Positions 7,625-14,849 of a stretch of DNA of 15,753 bases are shown piece after piece (positions within the stretch are counted from its first letter, which is position 1; each line of letters starts with the position of its first letter). This DNA is from Nitrospirae bacterium CG1_02_44_142 (GTDB taxonomy: Bacteria; Nitrospirota; Thermodesulfovibrionia; Thermodesulfovibrionales; UBA1546). The DNA is taken from NCBI GenBank assembly GCA_001871685.1, contig MNVK01000137.1:1-15753 (forward strand), given 5' to 3'. The notes under the pieces were generated by a model. It ran no database searches, had not been told where the DNA came from, and was given only the letters and a program-made list of their open reading frames with translations. A program made the position numbers and the translations under genes.

Positions 7625-9275
7625 TTCCCAACCTCTCCGCTATTGCCCTATCATTTGTACTGAGACCGTCTGACATTCCTATTGGCAGTTCCGTGCTTCT
7701 TCCCATCGGAGCAAATATCTTTCTGAGTTCCACATCCGCCGACTTGAAGACCTCTACGACACGCTCTGCAACCTTGTCTGAATCAAGCCTTCTGTAAAGT
7801 TTCGGGTCCTGTGTTGTAATCCCCCTCGGGCATTTGCCTGTGTTGCAGAGGTTGCACCTGTTATATTCATCGCCAAAACAGTTTGCCGCCGCCTGCATTA
7901 TATATTTCCCTATTGAGACAGCAGAGGCCCCAAGCATTATCAAAGCCGCTGCGTTTGCCGCAAGGTTTCCTTTTTTGCCTACTCCTCCTGCCGCTATCAA
8001 TGGGAGCTCATTCTGTTTACCCTGTTTTACGAGGTCCAGGTAGCAGTCTCTTATGTTAGATGCTATTGGATGCCCCATCTTGTCCATAGAGACATTGTAG
8101 GCGGCGCCTGTGCCTCCGTCTTCTCCGTCTATTGACAAAGCCGCTGCATAGGGATTTCTTGCAAGATTATTTAATACCGCCCTTGCTGTCTTTGTTCCTG
8201 AAATCTTAGGATAGACAGGCACCCTGAAACCCCATGCCATTGACATGGACTGTATCATCTTTGCAACTGCCTCCTCTATGGAATACTTTGTCTGGTGAGT
8301 TGGAGGCGACGCCAGGTCAATGAACTGGGGCACTCCGCGGATGCTCGCTATGAGCTTTAATACCTTCTGCGCCATTAAAAGGCCGCCGTCGCCGGGTTTT
8401 GCGCCCTGTCCGTATTTAATCTCTATCGCAGCCGGGTCTTCAACCATGTGGGGCAGGGAATGTATTATCTCATCCCATCCGAAATATCCCGATGCTATCT
8501 GGATAATGAAATATTTTAGATATTTGGATTTCAGGAGTCTTGGAGGCAGGCCTCCTTCTCCTGAGCACATAACAACAGGCATTCCCTCAACTTCATTGAG
8601 ATAGGCAATTCCCATTGCAAGTCCCTCCCACATTGTGGGGGAGAGCGCTCCAATAGACATGCTTCCTATTATTATTGGATATATCTCCCGGACAGGGGGT
8701 ATGAACTTTCCGTTTTGCCTGTCCACAATTAGCTTCCCGTTTACCAGTTTTAATGGCAGTTCTTCAGGAGGCAGTATCCTTCCGAGCAGTGTCCTCACTC
8801 TGAATTCATGCCTTCCCGCATCCAATGCAGGGTCCGTGAGCATAGATATCCTTGAGAATTTGAGTTTGTCTAATGTTGAGATGGATGGGTCATTCCTCCT
8901 TCCGCCTCTCTTATATCCCTCTCCGCCTTTATTTTTATAGTGCAGCAGTTTATTCTGAGGATTGAATTCAGGCTCTATAGCCTCATTGGGGCAAACAAGC
9001 GTGCAGGCGCCGCAGCCCGTACAATATCTTTCCAGGTCAACGACCTGCTCAACTACCTGAATAATCTTTCTTTCTATCTTTGGCGAAGGCGTTGGCCCTT
9101 CAGAAAGAACATGCCGCTGAACCTTAACAGTTGCCTCAATCGCCTTGACAGGACAGACTGCCGTACATTTTCCGCACCTCTTGCATCTGTCGTCACGCCA
9201 GCGGATTATATAGGGGAACTCCCTTAACGAGAATTTATGGTTATGGTCCGGTCTTAGCCCTGAAGTTGGTTCCAT
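7608..9275 (-). CDS. gltB2: Glutamate synthase FMN/synthase domain with N-terminal ferredoxin module (GltB2)
   Basis: A 555-residue protein that makes glutamate from 2-oxoglutarate and ammonia on FMN. It starts with a two-cluster ferredoxin module: C31, C34, C37, C41-P and C85, C88, C91, C95-P. The barrel domain has the family motifs YGQGAKPGDGG, the flavin-site DGEDGGTGAA (383-392), and GASAVSIGK near the FMN phosphate. The cluster loop CNLCNTGKCPRGITTQD uses C474, C477 and C482, as in the 3Fe-4S site of classical GltB. The layout is that of archaeal-type glutamate synthases, where the glutaminase, synthase and GXGXG domains are on separate chains. The start is firm: AAGGAGGT on the minus strand (9289-9282) lies 6 bases before the ATG. 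The gene overlaps gltB1 by 22 bases and the fusion gene by 17, so the three are likely coupled. Confidence 0.95.
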   Translation of the reverse strand: MEPTSGLRPDHNHKFSLREFPYIIRWRDDRCKRCGKCTAVCPVKAIEATVKVQRHVLSEGPTPSPKIERKIIQVVEQVVDLERYCTGCGACTLVCPNEAIEPEFNPQNKLLHYKNKGGEGYKRGGRRNDPSISTLDKLKFSRISMLTDPALDAGRHEFRVRTLLGRILPPEELPLKLVNGKLIVDRQNGKFIPPVREIYPIIIGSMSIGALSPTMWEGLAMGIAYLNEVEGMPVVMCSGEGGLPPRLLKSKYLKYFIIQIASGYFGWDEIIHSLPHMVEDPAAIEIKYGQGAKPGDGGLLMAQKVLKLIASIRGVPQFIDLASPPTHQTKYSIEEAVAKMIQSMSMAWGFRVPVYPKISGTKTARAVLNNLARNPYAAALSIDGEDGGTGAAYNVSMDKMGHPIASNIRDCYLDLVKQGKQNELPLIAAGGVGKKGNLAANAAALIMLGASAVSIGKYIMQAAANCFGDEYNRCNLCNTGKCPRGITTQDPKLYRRLDSDKVAERVVEVFKSADVELRKIFAPMGRSTELPIGMSDGLSTNDRAIAERLGIDYAC

Positions 9276-10363
9276 ACCTTTACCTCCTTCGCATCAGGCG
9301 AAACAACCACCATATCGTATTTCATCGGGAAGATGTCCATAGATTTATCTCTCTTCGGAACAGCCTTGTCCACTCCGCATTCTTCCGACATAAGAGCATA
9401 TTTGCCTTTAACGCCTGCTACCACGCCGGGCCTCAGTTTTTTTGAATCATGAACCATAAAACATGTTCCGTCAGGCGTAAAGCCTATTACCATATTAGGG
9501 CCGTCAATACAGAGAGGCCTCAAGGACTGCTTGATAAGACTAAGGGCTTCGCTGTCTCTTCGCAGCCCTATCTCTGACGTCTTTAAGGGTGTGATTATGT
9601 CCTTGTAGTAATTCAGGGGCAGACCAAGCTGCCTTATTGAATAATGAAGTATATGCGTGAATACCTCGCTGTCGCTGTTGTAGCCGATGTAGCCGGGAAA
9701 TCCCCTGCTCATCAGAAACTCCCTTATCGGAACAAATGCCGTGTTCTCACCGTTTGTCATTGAGCAATAGCCCTGAATGAAAAAGGGGTGGCACGCATAA
9801 AGATAAATTGTATAATTTGTATTTTGCCGCCCCTGCGCAAATATAACTTTTGCCTTTAAACCGTCCCTGTCAAGCCCGAAGAACTCACCAAGTTCAAGAG
9901 GGTCGCCGACCTCTTTTAAGGTAATAACATCCGGGTAAAAAGAGAACACAAAGATTGATTCATCAGGCTCGCCTATGCGTCTGAGCGCAAGCCTTGTCTT
10001 CATCAAGAGGTCTTCTTTTTCCGCAAGAGACTTGTTTTTATAGGGAGCAGGGTAATTATAGGCCCTGGCAAAATAATAATCGCGTGCGGCTATTCCCTTT
10101 GCCGGTTTTATCTTTGGAGTCCATACGTGCTTGAGTTTGAACCTTTTTTTTTTCATATAATCGTCAAGGGTCTTAATCCCTTCCCGCGAGCATATACCTG
10201 ACATAATTGGGTATCTCTTGAGGTCTTTGAATTCTCCTCCGAGGCCTTTGAGCGTAAGGCCTAATCCTGAGCCGTCATGCCCTTCCTTCATGGTCTCAAG
10301 GGCGAGGATATTCTCCATTGGAGAAAAATATTTATTTGATGTTATCGCAGCCAGCCTGCACAT
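9254..10363 (-). CDS. gltB1: Glutamate synthase class II glutamine amidotransferase domain (GltB1)
   Basis: A 369-residue class II (Ntn) glutaminase. Met1 is followed directly by Cys2 in MCRLAAI, the N-terminal nucleophile exposed after Met removal. Further family marks are the EGHDGSGLGL loop, the SMTNGEN oxyanion/substrate segment and GYNSDSEVF. It hydrolyses glutamine and supplies ammonia to the FMN synthase domain encoded next (gltB2). It is the first gene of the operon and has a separate chain here, whereas in classical bacterial GltB it is the N-terminal domain of one 1500-residue protein. Only a weak ribosome site (AGAGA) precedes the ATG. The 113 or so bases between the predicted transcription start and the ATG hold a terminator-like hairpin, so expression of the operon may be set by attenuation. 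Confidence 0.93.
   Translation of the reverse strand: MCRLAAITSNKYFSPMENILALETMKEGHDGSGLGLTLKGLGGEFKDLKRYPIMSGICSREGIKTLDDYMKKKRFKLKHVWTPKIKPAKGIAARDYYFARAYNYPAPYKNKSLAEKEDLLMKTRLALRRIGEPDESIFVFSFYPDVITLKEVGDPLELGEFFGLDRDGLKAKVIFAQGRQNTNYTIYLYACHPFFIQGYCSMTNGENTAFVPIREFLMSRGFPGYIGYNSDSEVFTHILHYSIRQLGLPLNYYKDIITPLKTSEIGLRRDSEALSLIKQSLRPLCIDGPNMVIGFTPDGTCFMVHDSKKLRPGVVAGVKGKYALMSEECGVDKAVPKRDKSMDIFPMKYDMVVVSPDAKEVKVWNQLQG
9282..9289 (-). promoter_or_regulatory. Strong ribosome binding site for gltB2
   Basis: AAGGAGGT on the minus strand lies 6 bases before the ATG at 9275 and inside the last codons of gltB1. It fixes the gltB2 start and shows that the 22-base overlap with gltB1 is real rather than an over-extended reading frame. 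Confidence 0.85.
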
Positions 10364-10392
10364 TTTCTCTGTATTGCCTCAACGTTTAGTTA

Positions 10393-10446
10393 TTATCTGT
10401 CAAAAAAAGCGCCTCTGCCATATTTCATATTGTATCTGTATGGCAT
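10393..10446 (-). CDS. Possible 17-codon leader peptide overlapping the attenuator hairpin
   Basis: A short open frame, MPYRYNMKYGRGAFFDR, begins at an ATG six bases after GGAAG on the minus strand and runs through the loop, the 3' arm and the T-tract (as Phe-Phe) of the candidate attenuator, ending at TAA 10393. A ribosome reading it would prevent the hairpin from forming. There is no run of Gln or Glu codons such as a classical amino-acid attenuator would have. It may be chance; there is no support beyond position and the weak ribosome site. Confidence 0.2.
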   Translation of the reverse strand: MPYRYNMKYGRGAFFDR

Positions 10447-10455
10447 TAGACGCTT
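10402..10455 (-). promoter_or_regulatory. Terminator-like hairpin in the leader of the glutamate synthase operon (candidate attenuator)
   Basis: Read on the minus strand, AAGCGTC (10455-10449) pairs with GGCGCTT (10413-10407) with one G-U pair, and the inner TGCCATA (10446-10440 region) pairs with TATGGCA (10422-10416) around a 16-base loop. The 3' arm runs straight into seven T residues (10408-10402). This is a good intrinsic-terminator shape, but no minus-strand gene lies upstream: it sits between a consensus promoter (10483-10512) and the gltB1 ATG at 10363. A second upstream copy of the 5' arm, AGCGCC (10466-10461), can also pair with GGCGCT. I do not recognise it as a known riboswitch class. 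Confidence 0.65.
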
Positions 10456-10482
10456 CCGATGGCGCTTGCTTCCTATAGATGT

Positions 10483-10512
10483 ATAATAAAAAGTAAAGAT
10501 ATTTTTTGTCAA
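10483..10512 (-). promoter_or_regulatory. Sigma70 promoter of the glutamate synthase operon
   Basis: On the minus strand TTGACA (10512-10507) and TATTAT (10488-10483) are separated by 18 bases, the best promoter match in the window. Transcription would start near 10476, about 113 bases before the gltB1 ATG. The box is interleaved with a plus-strand -10 box (10517-10522) serving the recombinase gene. Confidence 0.7.
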
Positions 10513-10522
10513 ACAGTATAAT
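10494..10522 (+). promoter_or_regulatory. Candidate promoter of the recombinase gene
   Basis: A perfect TATAAT (10517-10522) precedes the recombinase gene by about 65 bases. The matching -35 position 17 bases upstream (TAAAGA, 10494-10499) is poor. The two divergent promoters overlap, so polymerase binding at one would hinder the other. Confidence 0.5.
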
Positions 10523-10586
10523 AACCTGACAGCAGAAAAGAAAAAGGATTTATCGTAAAATCTAATTTATCAGAAGCGGAGGAACA

Positions 10587-11465
10587 GTGTCAGTGGAGAT
10601 ATTAAAAGATTTTCTTATCTATCTCTCTGTGGAAAGGGGGCTGTCTAAGAATACGGTTGAATCGTATTCAAGAGACGTCAAGCTCTTTCAAAAGCTCCTA
10701 ACTTCAAAAAACAAAAGACTGGGCTCCTTCTCAAGAGCCGATATCTTAGATTTCCTGAATGATGTAAAGGACAAAGAATATTCAACGACAAGCATCTGCA
10801 GGTTCATATCTTCCATACGCGGCATTTGCAGATATATGGTAATAGAAAAAATCATTAAAGAAGACCCCTCAGAAAACCTTCAGACTCCCAAAAAATGGGA
10901 AAGGCTTCCAAAGGCTCTAAGCCTTGAAGACGTCATATCCCTCCTGGACAGCAGAACAGACAGCGCCGCATTTTTAAGGGATACTGCCATGCTGGAGCTT
11001 CTTTATTCCTCGGGTCTGCGTGTCAGCGAACTTGTCTCTCTTAAACTCGGCGATATAAACTTTGAGGCGGGCTTCCTGAGAATTCTGGGCAAGGGGTCAA
11101 AAGAAAGGGTGGTTCCGATAAACTCAAGGGCTCTTGATAAGGTTAAAAAATATATGAAGGAACTCAGGCCCGCAGTTCTAAAGAAAAAGCAGTCTGACTA
11201 TCTCTTTGTCACAAACAGGGGCGGCGCTATGACAAGACAGCGTTTCTGGCAGACGACTAAGAAATACGGGAAACAGATTGGCGTCAATCTCTCGCCTCAT
11301 ACTCTCCGCCACTCTTTTGCAACGCATCTGCTTGAAGGCGGGGCGGATTTGCGCTCTCTCCAAAAGATGCTGGGCCATTCGGACATATCCACAACGCAGA
11401 TATATACAAAGGTTTCAACCGACAGAATCAAGAAGGTGTATACCCAGCATCATCCAAGGGCGTAA
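10587..11465 (+). CDS. xerD: XerD/XerC-type tyrosine recombinase
   Basis: A 292-residue site-specific recombinase with an N-terminal SAM-like core-binding domain (about 4-88) and a C-terminal catalytic domain (about 108-285). The full catalytic set is present: Arg145 (SSGLRVSEL), Lys169 (GKGSKER), His238 and Arg241 (HTLRHSFATHLL), His264 (LGHSDISTTQ) and the nucleophile Tyr273 (IYT). The spacing matches E. coli XerD. XerC and XerD resolve chromosome dimers at dif; some lineages use one Xer protein. No dif-like site, integrase-like flanking tRNA or attachment site was seen here, and the length is that of a housekeeping Xer. The start is GTG 10587 (GGAGG four bases upstream) or GTG 10593 (ten bases), and the sequence does not decide between them. 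The gene is divergent from the glt operon. Confidence 0.9.
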   Translation: MSVEILKDFLIYLSVERGLSKNTVESYSRDVKLFQKLLTSKNKRLGSFSRADILDFLNDVKDKEYSTTSICRFISSIRGICRYMVIEKIIKEDPSENLQTPKKWERLPKALSLEDVISLLDSRTDSAAFLRDTAMLELLYSSGLRVSELVSLKLGDINFEAGFLRILGKGSKERVVPINSRALDKVKKYMKELRPAVLKKKQSDYLFVTNRGGAMTRQRFWQTTKKYGKQIGVNLSPHTLRHSFATHLLEGGADLRSLQKMLGHSDISTTQIYTKVSTDRIKKVYTQHHPRA

Positions 11466-11540
11466 TCTCTTTATTAAATTCTTTTTTTGTGGTAAATTGT
11501 TCATAGCAATAAATCATGGACTATAAACTCAAATTATTAT

Positions 11541-11545
11541 GGAGG
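11541..11545 (+). promoter_or_regulatory. Ribosome binding site that fixes the Lon-like gene start
   Basis: GGAGG (11541-11545) lies five bases before ATG 11551. An in-frame ATG at 11539 overlaps this site and has nothing suitable upstream, so the shorter 810-residue protein starting MPEKL is preferred. Confidence 0.8.
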
Positions 11546-11550
11546 TAAAA

Positions 11551-13983
11551 ATGCCTGAAAAGTTGAGTGTCGATGAACTTTATAAATGCTGCAATCCGGG
11601 CATATTTAAGTTCAAAACTACAGCGGAACTGCCGCCATTTGACGAAACAATAGGGCAGGAGAGGGCGCTGAGGGCGCTTGACTTTGGAATAGGTTTTAAC
11701 AACAGAGGATTCAACATATTTATTCTTGGAGAAAACGGAACAGGCAAGATGACCACAATCAGGTCTATATTGTCAAAACAGGCAGTAAAAGAACCCGTTC
11801 CTTCTGACTGGTGCTATGTCTACAATTTTAAGGATGCTGACGCTCCGATAGCCGTCTCGCTTGAACCCGGCAGCGCAGTCATCTTTCAAAAAGACATAGA
11901 TGAACTTCTTAAAATACTCAGAGTTGAGATACCGAAAGTTTTTGAGTCAAAAGAGTATGAAAAGCAGAAAAACCTTATCCTGGAGGAATTTCAGAAAAAA
12001 CAAAAAGACCTATTTTCGCATCTTGAAGATGAGGCTCGGACAAAAGGATTTTCTATAAGAAAGACAGTCAGCGGACTGCTGATAGTTCCTATCAAAAAAA
12101 CGGGAGAACCGCTCAACGAAGAAGAATTTGAAACTCTTGATGAAAAGACCAGGAAAAAAATAGAAGAACTTGGCAAGACGCTTCAGAATGAACTTGATGA
12201 TGTTGTCAGGACCTTGAGGGATGGAGAGAAACTTGTCAAAGACCTCCTCGGCAGACTTGAGAGAGAGGCTGCGCTTTCTGCTGTTGGGCATCTGATAGAT
12301 GAGATGAAAAACAAATACCAAAAATATGAAAGGATAACGGCCTACCTTGAAGATGTTAAGGAAGACATACTTGCGCATCTTGATGATTTTAAGACGTCGG
12401 AGGAACAGGCTCCCGCGCTGCCATTTATGAAAATCCCGAAAGCCGAGCCGACATTCACGAGATACACCGTTAATGTTCTGGTAAACAATAAAGAGACTAA
12501 AGGCGCGCCGTGCGTATTTGAGAGCAACCCGACATACTACAATCTCTTTGGAAGAATAGAATATAAGATACAGTACGGGATTGCAATAACGGATTTCTCA
12601 ATGATAAAAGCCGGCTCGCTTCACAGGGCCAACGGCGGTTATATAGTCATCAATGTCCTGGACCTCCTGAGAAATATATTTGCCTATGACGCTCTGAAAC
12701 GCGCCTTGAGAAATAAGGAAGTAAAGATAGAAGATGTATGGGAACAATACAGGCTGGTATCCACAACAACCCTCAAACCAGAGGCAATTCCTATTAACGT
12801 CAAGGTCATACTTGTAGGGAATCCTTATCTCTATTATCTGCTTTACAACCTTGATGAAGAATACAGGGAACTGTTTAAGGTCAAGGCTGATTTTGACAGC
12901 AGGATGGACAGAACAGATGAAAACATAGAAAAATACGCATCCTTTGTAGCTGCGAAATGCAAGGATGAAAATTTACTGCCCTTTGACAGAACAGGCATTG
13001 CAAAGGTTGTGGAATACGGCTCAAGGCTTGCCGAACATCAGGAAAAACTGTCGTCAAAGTTCAGCGAGATAAATGATATTATCATGGAATCAAACTACTG
13101 GGCGTCAAAGGCAAAAAGCAGCGCAGTCACGAACGCTCACGTTGAAAAGGCAATAGATGAGAAAATTTATAGAAATAACAGGATAGAAGAGCGGATGCGT
13201 GAAATGATTGCCGAGGGGACGCTGATAGTTGACACATCAGGAGAAAAAGCCGGACAGGTTAACGGCCTTGCTGTTCTTGACATTGGAGATTACAGTTTCG
13301 GCAAGCCCTCAAGAATAACTGCCGCCGCATATACAGGAAAAGCAGGAGTTGTAAATATAGAAAGAGAAACTAAGATGAGCGGCAAGATACACGAAAAAGC
13401 AATACTCATAATAACAAATTATCTTGGAAGCAAATACGCCTCAAAAAAACCCATAAGCCTCTCAGCCTCCATAACATTTGAGCAGCTCTATGATATGGTG
13501 GAGGGAGACAGCGCTTCATGCGCAGAGCTGTATGCTCTCTTAAGCAGTATTGCGAACGTGCCGCTAAAACAGAGTATTGCCGTCACAGGCTCTATGGACC
13601 AGAACGGAGATGTGCAGCCTATTGGCGGCGTAAATGAAAAAATAGAGGGATTCTTTGATTTGTGCAGATTGAGGGGGCTTGACGGAAGCCACGGCGTCAT
13701 AATACCAAGACGGAATGTCAAACACTTGATGGTAAAAAAGGATGTGGTGGATGCTGTTAAGGCAGGCAAATTTACAATATACCCTATAAATAGAGTTGAA
13801 GACGGGCTTGAAATACTCACAGGCATGTCTGCGGGCGAGTTGAGAGAAGACGGGACATATCCGGAAGGCACTATGAATTATCTCATTGCAAAACGCTTTG
13901 AAGAAATAAGAGGGGCCTTGAAGGGAAAGAAGGAAAAAGATGATGAAGAAAACGAGAAAGGCAAAAAAGAAAATAACATATGA
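11551..13983 (+). CDS. LonB/YcbZ-like ATP-dependent protease (AAA plus Lon protease domain)
   Basis: An 810-residue Lon-family protein of the AAA_32/Lon_C type seen in YcbZ-like bacterial proteins. An N-terminal ATPase region has a Walker A-like GENGTGKMTT (60-69) in which Met67 follows Lys66 where Ser or Thr is usual. A long charged helical, coiled-coil insertion runs from about 125 to 300. The HRANGGYIVINVLDLLR segment lies at the Walker B position and lacks the usual acidic DE pair. The protease domain is about 550-775. Its Ser-Lys dyad is Ser654 in EGDSAS and Lys697 in GGVNEKIEG, 43 residues apart as in E. coli Lon (Ser679, Lys722). The tail is highly charged (KGKKEKDDEENEKGKK). It is likely a cytoplasmic protein-quality protease, with the altered nucleotide site typical of this subfamily. 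Its stop overlaps the next ATG (ATGA). Confidence 0.88.
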   Translation: MPEKLSVDELYKCCNPGIFKFKTTAELPPFDETIGQERALRALDFGIGFNNRGFNIFILGENGTGKMTTIRSILSKQAVKEPVPSDWCYVYNFKDADAPIAVSLEPGSAVIFQKDIDELLKILRVEIPKVFESKEYEKQKNLILEEFQKKQKDLFSHLEDEARTKGFSIRKTVSGLLIVPIKKTGEPLNEEEFETLDEKTRKKIEELGKTLQNELDDVVRTLRDGEKLVKDLLGRLEREAALSAVGHLIDEMKNKYQKYERITAYLEDVKEDILAHLDDFKTSEEQAPALPFMKIPKAEPTFTRYTVNVLVNNKETKGAPCVFESNPTYYNLFGRIEYKIQYGIAITDFSMIKAGSLHRANGGYIVINVLDLLRNIFAYDALKRALRNKEVKIEDVWEQYRLVSTTTLKPEAIPINVKVILVGNPYLYYLLYNLDEEYRELFKVKADFDSRMDRTDENIEKYASFVAAKCKDENLLPFDRTGIAKVVEYGSRLAEHQEKLSSKFSEINDIIMESNYWASKAKSSAVTNAHVEKAIDEKIYRNNRIEERMREMIAEGTLIVDTSGEKAGQVNGLAVLDIGDYSFGKPSRITAAAYTGKAGVVNIERETKMSGKIHEKAILIITNYLGSKYASKKPISLSASITFEQLYDMVEGDSASCAELYALLSSIANVPLKQSIAVTGSMDQNGDVQPIGGVNEKIEGFFDLCRLRGLDGSHGVIIPRRNVKHLMVKKDVVDAVKAGKFTIYPINRVEDGLEILTGMSAGELREDGTYPEGTMNYLIAKRFEEIRGALKGKKEKDDEENEKGKKENNI

Positions 13984-14849
13984 AACGGGCAGTATGGTTT
14001 CTTGAGGCTTGTCTTTATATTGCGCTGTCCATACCATTAGCAGTATTCCCGCTTAGGTTCGGAGAATTTCTTGGCAGTCTGCTTTTTTATCTCTGGAGGA
14101 GCAGAAGAAAAATCGCAATAGAAAATATCGAAAAGTCAGGTGTCAGGGGTCAGGGGTTAGGCGTCAGGGATATTGCAAAAGAAACTTTTAGAAACCTCGG
14201 CAGGTCGTTCACCGAGATAGTTAAAATATATTACGGCATTGGTTCAGGGATTATAGATTCTGTGAAGATTGAGGGAGTAGAAAACCTTGATAATGCCAGA
14301 GCAAAGGGCAAAGGGATTCTGTTTATAACAGGACACTGCGGAAACTGGGAGTTGATGGTTGCTGCATCTGCGAAGCTTTTGCCTTCCTCCGGAATTGCGA
14401 GAAAGATAAAGAACCCTTATATAAACAAATTTATAGAAAGGGTACGGCAGAGATACGGCACCAGCGTTATTTACAAAAAAGGGGCGCTGAAGGCAGTCAT
14501 GAAAGTATTAAAAAATAATGAATCTGTCGGCATTCTTATGGATCAGGCTGTGCTTTCAGATGAGGGGTATGTCATAGACTTTCTCGGAAGAGGGGCATGG
14601 ACCACAAAGATGCCCGCGCTCATAGCAAGAAAAACAGGGGCAGTGGTTTTGCCTGCATTTATTCACAGAACGGATAAAGGACATAAGATAACGATTTATC
14701 CGGAGGTAGAATTATCAGCTATTGCAGATAAAGAGAAAGCGGTTATAGAAGATACCAAAAAGTTTTCAGGTTTTATTGAAAGGTATATCAAAGAGCATCC
14801 GTCAGAATGGTTGTGGATTCACAGAAGGTGGAAGAGGGTTAAATCCTAA
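13980..14849 (+). CDS. LpxL/HtrB-like lipid A biosynthesis acyltransferase
   Basis: A 289-residue inner-membrane acyltransferase of the LpxL/HtrB/MsbB family, which adds late fatty acids to Kdo-lipid A; lipid substrates other than lipid A are possible. It has an N-terminal membrane helix (about 5-27), the catalytic H-x4-E motif HCGNWE (His119, Glu124), the downstream GILMDQ and FLGRGAWTT segments, and the C-terminal WLWIHRRWK typical of the family. The ATG overlaps the Lon-like stop (ATGA), so the two are probably translated together. Residues 53-63 (SGVRGQGLGVR) come from five tandem heptads and sit where relatives have a short variable loop; the frame is preserved. The last 11 bases overlap the end of the convergent flavoprotein gene. 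Confident as a family call, less so for the exact acyl step. Confidence 0.9.
   Translation: MKRAVWFLEACLYIALSIPLAVFPLRFGEFLGSLLFYLWRSRRKIAIENIEKSGVRGQGLGVRDIAKETFRNLGRSFTEIVKIYYGIGSGIIDSVKIEGVENLDNARAKGKGILFITGHCGNWELMVAASAKLLPSSGIARKIKNPYINKFIERVRQRYGTSVIYKKGALKAVMKVLKNNESVGILMDQAVLSDEGYVIDFLGRGAWTTKMPALIARKTGAVVLPAFIHRTDKGHKITIYPEVELSAIADKEKAVIEDTKKFSGFIERYIKEHPSEWLWIHRRWKRVKS
14135..14169 (+). repeat. Five tandem heptads (GTCAGGG and variants) inside the acyltransferase gene
   Basis: The run is GTCAGGT, GTCAGGG, GTCAGGG, GTTAGGC, GTCAGGG, 35 bases in all. It is the same heptad as in the palindromic element at 7532-7601, read in the same sense relative to the host gene, and it encodes the same peptide, SGVRGQG. 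No opposite-orientation arm is visible next to it, so this copy is a single arm or a remnant. Confidence 0.8.

Noticed and set aside
10587..11465. Tyrosine recombinase as an integrase of a mobile element
   Set aside because: Its length and motif spacing fit housekeeping Xer proteins; no attachment repeats, tRNA or element genes flank it, and the neighbours are core genes.
11497..11538. Possible promoter for the Lon-like gene (TTGTTC and CTATAA about 18 bases apart)
   Set aside because: Both boxes are weak matches in a very AT-rich gap, so it was not listed as a feature.
11539..11550. Upstream in-frame ATG for the Lon-like protease
   Set aside because: It overlaps the GGAGG ribosome site that serves the ATG at 11551 and has no ribosome site of its own.
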